NCBI GenBank assembly: GCA_934254825.1
Contig: CAKQMB010000001.1
Location: 242,481-306,480 of the forward strand
Source of the DNA: an uncultured Clostridia bacterium
GTDB taxonomy: Bacteria > Bacillota > Clostridia > Christensenellales > Borkfalkiaceae
DNA length: 64,000 nucleotides
Direction: 5' to 3'
Shown: positions 59,819 through 64,000 of the stretch, piece after piece
Numbering within the stretch: the first letter of the stretch is position 1
Layout: each line of letters opens with the position of its first letter
Program-made: the position numbers and the translations under genes
Notes under the pieces: model-generated
Told to the model about the DNA's origin: nothing
The model's input: the letters and a program-made list of their open reading frames with translations, nothing else
Databases searched by the model: none

Positions 59819-61969
59819 TCAAAGCCACTTTATTTCCATCGGTTTAAGCTCGATAATCGACTTATTGCCCGACTTATCGTAAAATTCCGTGACTTGTTTT
59901 TCCTTGCTGTTATTAACGACCGCGTACTTTCCGCTCGCTTCGTAGAGGTTGCATTCGGTGTTTACGTTCGACGAATAGCAGACGTTAAGATCCTTGTTCG
60001 CCGCCCAGCACATAGCCTTGTAAAGAAGTCTCGAATTCTCGAAACTGTACGGAATACCGGTTATATAAAAGCTTCTGCCTTTGCCGTATTCGTTGACCGC
60101 CATTTTGACTTCGCCGACGTTCACGCTGCGTTTGAAACGGTCGGAAAAAGTTATATCGAGAACTTTCGTGCCGTCAAGAGCGTAAATATTCTTTTTATCC
60201 TCGCCGTAATCGAAATCTTTCATTCCGTCGGTGAGCGGGTGAGCGACTTTGTTTATGTTGTATTTATCGTTCGAAAGCGTGTAACCCACTTCTTCGTCAA
60301 CGCCTAAAACGTCCGCAAGTTGGAAATATCTGCCGTTTCCTTCGCAAGCCGTAGGCTCGCCGATACCTATAAATCCGCCGCCTTCGTAAACGAATTTTCT
60401 TATAGCCGTTTGGAGCTTTTCGTCAAGCCAAACCTTACCGCCCGAAAACGCCGTATAAGCGTCGCCCGCGTTAATAAGTACGTCTATATGTCGATTAACG
60501 CCGTTTTTCACGTCGTCGAAGGACAAGAATTCGATATCTACGGGAAGACCCGAAATCGCCTCCAATATGCCCTGATAAGAATAAATCTGCTGATACCAAA
60601 GCTCGTGAGCGACCATATGGCTCATCCAGCTTCTCTTTTTGCCCCAGGCATTAAGCAAACCGACTTTAAGGCGGCAATACGGCTTTTTGTTGTCGATGGC
60701 GTCGTAAATCGTTCTGAATTCGTCGGCAATCTCCGCAACTCTGTCCACAAACTTCGGGAACTTCGCGGCTAAGTTTAAATAACCGCCGAAACCCATTCTG
60801 TCGATAGGCTTACGCATAATCGCGCGGCGCGCCGTGAGCCAGTTTTTGTTAAGCTCGGCAACCGCTCCGTCCTCGTTTCCGTCAAAGAAAGTATCGGGGA
60901 AGAAATACGGCAAAAATCTGCCTTCGTGATATTTAACGTGCGGAATTTCGGAAAGCATTCTGACCGTCACGCCGCCGCCGACCGAGCCGACCACCGCGTC
61001 GAGATTCATTTTTCCGAAATGCTCGCCGTAAGGCTCTGAACCTATCCAGTCGTCGCCTAAAAACATCATCGCTTCCTTGCCGTGCTTGTGGCAGATCTCG
61101 ACGAGTTCGCCGATGATTTTGCTCACGAATCTCTCCACGAAATCCATATATTTAAGGAATTTTTCGGTGGGGTTACGGAAACAGTTATTATAATAACCGC
61201 TGTCTACGAAGTCCTCCGCGCACATGTGAATTCCGCTCTCTTTTTCGAACTCTTCCATCAAAACGGGGTTAGCCGTCTGCGCGTAGCCGAACCACTCGAC
61301 CTGTTTTTCCTTGCCGAGATTGTTGAAAATAAGCGTGAACTGATAAAGGAAAGTCGTAAAACGAACTACGCTCGTTTCGGGATTTTCCTCGCACCACTTT
61401 TCCATATGCCTTTTGACGTACTCTCTCGTTTCGGGAAAAGCGGGATCGTAAGTAAGCTGTTTTTCGCAAGTCCACTCGTTCGTAAGATAGTTATAAATCT
61501 GAACGGGATGCCACGTCACACGGGCTAAAAACGTTACCGTATACTCGTGGAAAGGAACGGCGTTTTCAACCGTAACCATACCGTTAATCGAGTTATAGCC
61601 CCACTTTTCGTGTTTGATGCCCGTCGTTCTGTCGTAAACTTCCCAAAGGTCGATATAGGCGTAATCGGGGTCGAATTCGTCCTTTAAGAAGCCTTTCATA
61701 ATCTCGATTTCGAGCGTGTCTTTTAAAGCGAGATTGCGGTTCGAAAGCAAGAAAATGCGTTGCGCCTCCTCGGGGTGCTGTCTCGCCCATTCGTTGTCGC
61801 CGCGAACCACGAAATATGTGTTGTAAACCTTTCCGAACTGCCCGGGGTTTTCGGGAAGCTTAGTTCCGTCGCAGTCTCTCACGGCGTCCGCGCCCCATTT
61901 TTCCGCTATTATTTTCGTTCCTTCTACGAAACTTTCGTCCGTAGGTATAGTAAATCTGCCTTTACTCAT
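59819..61969 (-). CDS. 1,3-beta-galactosyl-N-acetylhexosamine phosphorylase, GH112
   Basis: A 716-aa cytosolic phosphorylase that splits lacto-N-biose or galacto-N-biose (mucin and milk glycans) with phosphate to Gal-1-P plus GlcNAc or GalNAc. It begins MSKGRFTIPTDESFVEGTKI. The barrel holds the conserved EAMMFLGDDWIGSEPYGEHF block, within which the catalytic Asp lies by homology. Downstream blocks include LLNAWGKKRSWMSHMVAHEL and DVLINAGDAYTAFSGG. Length agrees with LnpA. It is divergent from galactokinase. No UDP-hexose uridylyltransferase or HexNAc kinase is in view. Confidence 0.94.
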   Translation of the reverse strand: MSKGRFTIPTDESFVEGTKIIAEKWGADAVRDCDGTKLPENPGQFGKVYNTYFVVRGDNEWARQHPEEAQRIFLLSNRNLALKDTLEIEIMKGFLKDEFDPDYAYIDLWEVYDRTTGIKHEKWGYNSINGMVTVENAVPFHEYTVTFLARVTWHPVQIYNYLTNEWTCEKQLTYDPAFPETREYVKRHMEKWCEENPETSVVRFTTFLYQFTLIFNNLGKEKQVEWFGYAQTANPVLMEEFEKESGIHMCAEDFVDSGYYNNCFRNPTEKFLKYMDFVERFVSKIIGELVEICHKHGKEAMMFLGDDWIGSEPYGEHFGKMNLDAVVGSVGGGVTVRMLSEIPHVKYHEGRFLPYFFPDTFFDGNEDGAVAELNKNWLTARRAIMRKPIDRMGFGGYLNLAAKFPKFVDRVAEIADEFRTIYDAIDNKKPYCRLKVGLLNAWGKKRSWMSHMVAHELWYQQIYSYQGILEAISGLPVDIEFLSFDDVKNGVNRHIDVLINAGDAYTAFSGGKVWLDEKLQTAIRKFVYEGGGFIGIGEPTACEGNGRYFQLADVLGVDEEVGYTLSNDKYNINKVAHPLTDGMKDFDYGEDKKNIYALDGTKVLDITFSDRFKRSVNVGEVKMAVNEYGKGRSFYITGIPYSFENSRLLYKAMCWAANKDLNVCYSSNVNTECNLYEASGKYAVVNNSKEKQVTEFYDKSGNKSIIELKPMEIKWL

Positions 61970-62043
61970 TTCCTTTTCCTCTCGGTTTTTCGGTGCGGCG
62001 GTCGTAAATTCCGAATTTAAGACCGCCGCAACTTATATATTGT

Positions 62044-62072
62044 ATTTTAACAGAATTTTATATAAAAAGCAA
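62044..62072 (-). promoter_or_regulatory. promoter of the GH112 gene
   Basis: Minus-strand TTGCTT (62067-62072) and TAAAAT (62044-62049) are 17 bp apart. A perfect stem ACAACAAGA/TCTTGTTGT with T-run (62107-62132) lies between the two divergent promoters and could be an operator or terminator. Confidence 0.6.
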
Positions 62073-62171
62073 ACGTAATATCGAATTTTACGCGTTATCC
62101 GACAAAACAACAAGAGTCTTGTTGTTTTTTTGTTTTTAAATCATAAACGACAAAATGTTTGCGGCTTTGAA

Positions 62172-62200
62172 TTGACATATTTTGAAAAACAGATTATAAT
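62172..62200 (+). promoter_or_regulatory. consensus promoter of galactokinase
   Basis: TTGACA (62172-62177) and TATAAT (62195-62200), both perfect, 17 bp apart. Transcription would start near 62207, exactly at the left end of the structured element. Confidence 0.85.
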
Positions 62201-62209
62201 AAAAATATA

Positions 62210-62505
62210 GCTATTTAAAACCCCAACAGAACTCGCCTTGAAGCCGTATTTTCTATGCTTTACGGCAAATTCGCCCTAGTAGTATTTGTATACAACGTCG
62301 GTCGCCTTCACCGTAAATCATTAGAAAATACGGCTTCAAGGTTGCCCTATATATTAAGTTGTCGATACCGCAAATTTTCAGGCGTAGCTTACATTTAAGG
62401 CAAGGCGTTTCCGCGGGTTAGTATACAAATACAAGCCGCGGAAAGAACGAAGAATTAAGTGTAAGATACGCCTGAAAATCGTGTTCTGTTGGGATTTTAA
62501 ATAGC
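62210..62505. mobile_element. structured two-arm element, type D, in the galK leader
   Basis: 296 bp with a 23-bp terminal inverted repeat (GCTATTTAAAA...; one mismatch), flanked by TA on both sides (62208-62209, 62506-62507). Two arms lie inside: CCTTGAAGCCGTATTTTCT with its complement (62237-62343), and ATTTTCAGGCGTA with TACGCCTGAAAAT (62375-62480), each with further inner pairs such as TTTACGG/CCGTAAA and CCGCGG. It has no sequence similarity to copies A-C but the same layout. It contains no ORF. It fills the 5' leader between promoter and ribosome site. Confidence 0.8.
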
Positions 62506-62551
62506 TATGATAATACAAATTTTCGAAAATATGGAAAGGGATGATAAGAAA

Positions 62552-63667
62552 ATGAATTACGATTATAAGGTTACTGCGGCAGGCAGGGTCAACATTATCG
62601 GCGAACATGTGGATTATTGCGGAGGAAAGGTTTTCCCCGCGGCGTTGTCGCTTAAAAACACCGTTTTCGTTAAGGCAAACGGCACAAACAAAATAAATTT
62701 AAGCTGGACGACAACCGATTTCAAGGTTTCGCTCGATATAAACGAGCTTGAAAAATACGCCGATTTAAGATACGGAAATTACCAGGCGGGTTGCGCGCTT
62801 ATATGGCGCAACGCGGGACATAAGTTAGTCGGTTGCGATATGCTTCACGACTGCACCGTTCCGTTCGGCAGCGGGCTTTCTTCGAGCGCGGCGATTGAGG
62901 TTTCCACCCTTGCCGCTTTTGCGACGATCGCAGGCGAAAAAATAGACAAAAAAGAGATTGCTCTTCTCGCGCAGAAAGCCGAGAGAGAATACGCCAAAGT
63001 GAACTGCGGAATTATGGATCAATATGCTTCCGCTAACGGGCTTAAAGACCATGCTATTCTGCTCGACTGCAAGAAAATCGAACACGAATACGTTCCGTTC
63101 GAACTCGGCGAATACGAACTCGTTTTGGCAAACTGCAACAAACCGCATAGCCTTGTAGAAAGCAAATATAACGAAAGACGAGCCGAAACCGAAAATGCTC
63201 TCGAAATTCTGCAAACGGTCCTTAAAGTCGATTGTCTTGCGGAAGTTACGCCCGAGGATTTCGAAAAACATAAAAATCTTCTGGACGGCAAAATCAGAGA
63301 CAGAGCCGAACACATCGTTTACGAGTGCCAAAGAGTAAACGAAGCGGTAAAGGCGATGAAGAGCGGCGATATCGACGCGCTCGGCGCGCTTTTAAACGAG
63401 TCGCACCGCTCGCTTAAAGAAAAGTATGAGGTTACCGGCAGGGAACTCGATTGCCTTGCGGAAACGGCGCAGGGGTTCCCGTACTGCGCGGGAAGCAGAA
63501 TGACGGGCGCAGGCTTCGGCGGTTGTACGGTTTCTATCGTAAAGAAAAGTACGATTAAGGAATTCGAAAAATACGTCGGCGAAATGTACGCAAGAAAAAT
63601 AGGCTATGCGGCAAGTTTTTACGAGGCAAGCATTGCCGACGGCATCACGGTTGAAAAACTCTCCTGA
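62552..63667 (+). CDS. galK: galactokinase
   Basis: A 371-aa GHMP kinase phosphorylating galactose to Gal-1-P. The galactokinase signature GRVNIIGEHVDY is at residues 11-22, the ATP loop is PFGSGLSSSAA and the C-terminal motif is GAGFGGCTVSIV; NCGIMDQYASANG contains the catalytic Asp. The start at 62552 (MNYDYKVTAAG) is preferred: AAAGGGATG lies upstream, whereas the frame's first ATG (62507) is formed by the edge of element D. Together with the divergent GH112 enzyme it feeds Gal-1-P into the Leloir pathway. Confidence 0.93.
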   Translation: MNYDYKVTAAGRVNIIGEHVDYCGGKVFPAALSLKNTVFVKANGTNKINLSWTTTDFKVSLDINELEKYADLRYGNYQAGCALIWRNAGHKLVGCDMLHDCTVPFGSGLSSSAAIEVSTLAAFATIAGEKIDKKEIALLAQKAEREYAKVNCGIMDQYASANGLKDHAILLDCKKIEHEYVPFELGEYELVLANCNKPHSLVESKYNERRAETENALEILQTVLKVDCLAEVTPEDFEKHKNLLDGKIRDRAEHIVYECQRVNEAVKAMKSGDIDALGALLNESHRSLKEKYEVTGRELDCLAETAQGFPYCAGSRMTGAGFGGCTVSIVKKSTIKEFEKYVGEMYARKIGYAASFYEASIADGITVEKLS

Positions 63668-63733
63668 CTGGCTTTCTGCCGTTTATTCGCAGTCTACTTG
63701 ACGGTATCTTGTATTTTATTTTTATATATTACA

Positions 63734-63766
63734 AAGGACTATCGGTTTTTGATAGTCCTTTTCTTT
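63734..63766 (+). terminator. terminator of galK
   Basis: AAGGACTATC and GATAGTCCTT pair around GGTTTTT and are followed by TTCTTT. Confidence 0.85.
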
Positions 63767-63800
63767 ATTTGAATTATATTGGCTTATATGGTTAAAAAAA

Positions 63801-64000
63801 CCTTCTCCCTTGGGTAATAGTTTGAGATAAAGTTCGTCGGCTTAATAGCGGGAGAAGGTGGCAACGTAGTTGACGGATGAGGGGCATGTTACCTAATTAT
63901 TTTGGGAGCTATTTCTCGTATTATTTTTAGATATAATAGTCAAAACATTATAACAGGCAATATTGCAACAGACAAGAATTAAATCCCCCTCATCAGTCGC
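63801..64000. repeat. GATGAGGGG repeat element, cut by window edge
   Basis: CCTTCTCCC and GGGAGAAGG pair, then GTGGCAACGTAGTTGACGG ATGAGGGG follows; the right end CCCCCTCATCAGTCGC reaches the window edge. The same repeat type occurs at 16720-16887. No ORF is visible. Confidence 0.65.

Overview
The window looks like chromosomal DNA of a low-to-moderate GC Gram-positive anaerobe of class Clostridia, probably an uncultured gut lineage. Supporting signs are PyrR, Veg, a SpoIVFA/SpoIVFB-like pair, GGAGG-type ribosome binding sites, consensus TTGACA-17-TATAAT promoters, tRNA genes with encoded CCA, CUT1 sugar transport with LAAC-type lipoproteins, and enzymes for host or plant glycans (GH78, GH112, galactokinase). 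No taxonomic search could be run.

Layout. 1-5.5 kb: small membrane and hypothetical proteins, pyrR, a SpoIVF-like protease pair and a DUF4417 protein. 5.7-10.9 kb: a short-chain dehydrogenase split by a 294-bp structured element, an EFR1-type ferredoxin divergent from a TetR regulator, and an AraC/ABC-ATPase/ABC-permease operon. 11-12.3 kb: tRNA-Thr(CGT) followed by two hairpin-rich repeat units. 12.3-15 kb: a CsoR-controlled metal P-type ATPase that is broken by a second copy of the structured element and by a frameshift. 15-22.6 kb: a TetR/YoaP-type acetyltransferase pair, veg, an SbcCD-like nuclease pair and malQ. 22.7-31.8 kb: an exported multi-CxxC protein and then a long operon built around a protein kinase, PP2C phosphatase and two TerY-like vWA proteins (the TerY-P signalling triad), with LemA, membrane proteins and two paralogous unknowns, divergent from an XRE regulator. 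32.4-34.5 kb: a DUF4143 ATPase and a small alarmone synthetase, each followed by an almost identical terminator. 34.8-39.7 kb: the str operon rpsL-rpsG-fusA-tuf. 39.8-43.2 kb: tldD-tldE plus an SGNH hydrolase. 43.6-45 kb: tRNA-Gln(CTG) followed by tandem structured repeats with a third copy of the mobile element inside. 45-57 kb: alpha-L-rhamnosidase, an AraC regulator and a CUT1 ABC transporter operon with two large lipoproteins, one carrying six 333-bp tandem repeats. 57-64 kb: an APC permease, a nucleotidyltransferase pseudogene wrecked by an IS30-type remnant, and divergent GH112 phosphorylase and galactokinase genes with another structured element in the galactokinase leader.

The most unusual content is not protein-coding. 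A family of roughly 275-300 bp elements (13987-14260, 6384-6677, 44551-44825, a relic at 59467-59564, and an unrelated-sequence look-alike at 62210-62505) shares one architecture: a long terminal stem starting 5'-GC, two internal hairpin arms, and a 2-bp AT or TA direct repeat at the insertion point. Compensatory base changes preserve the stems, and removing one copy exactly restores a 252-codon gene. Tandem hairpin units next to both tRNA genes look related in style. A second dispersed signal is the 13-mer TAATCGACTTATA, present seven times exactly (expected about 0.002 times) in both genes and intergenic DNA.
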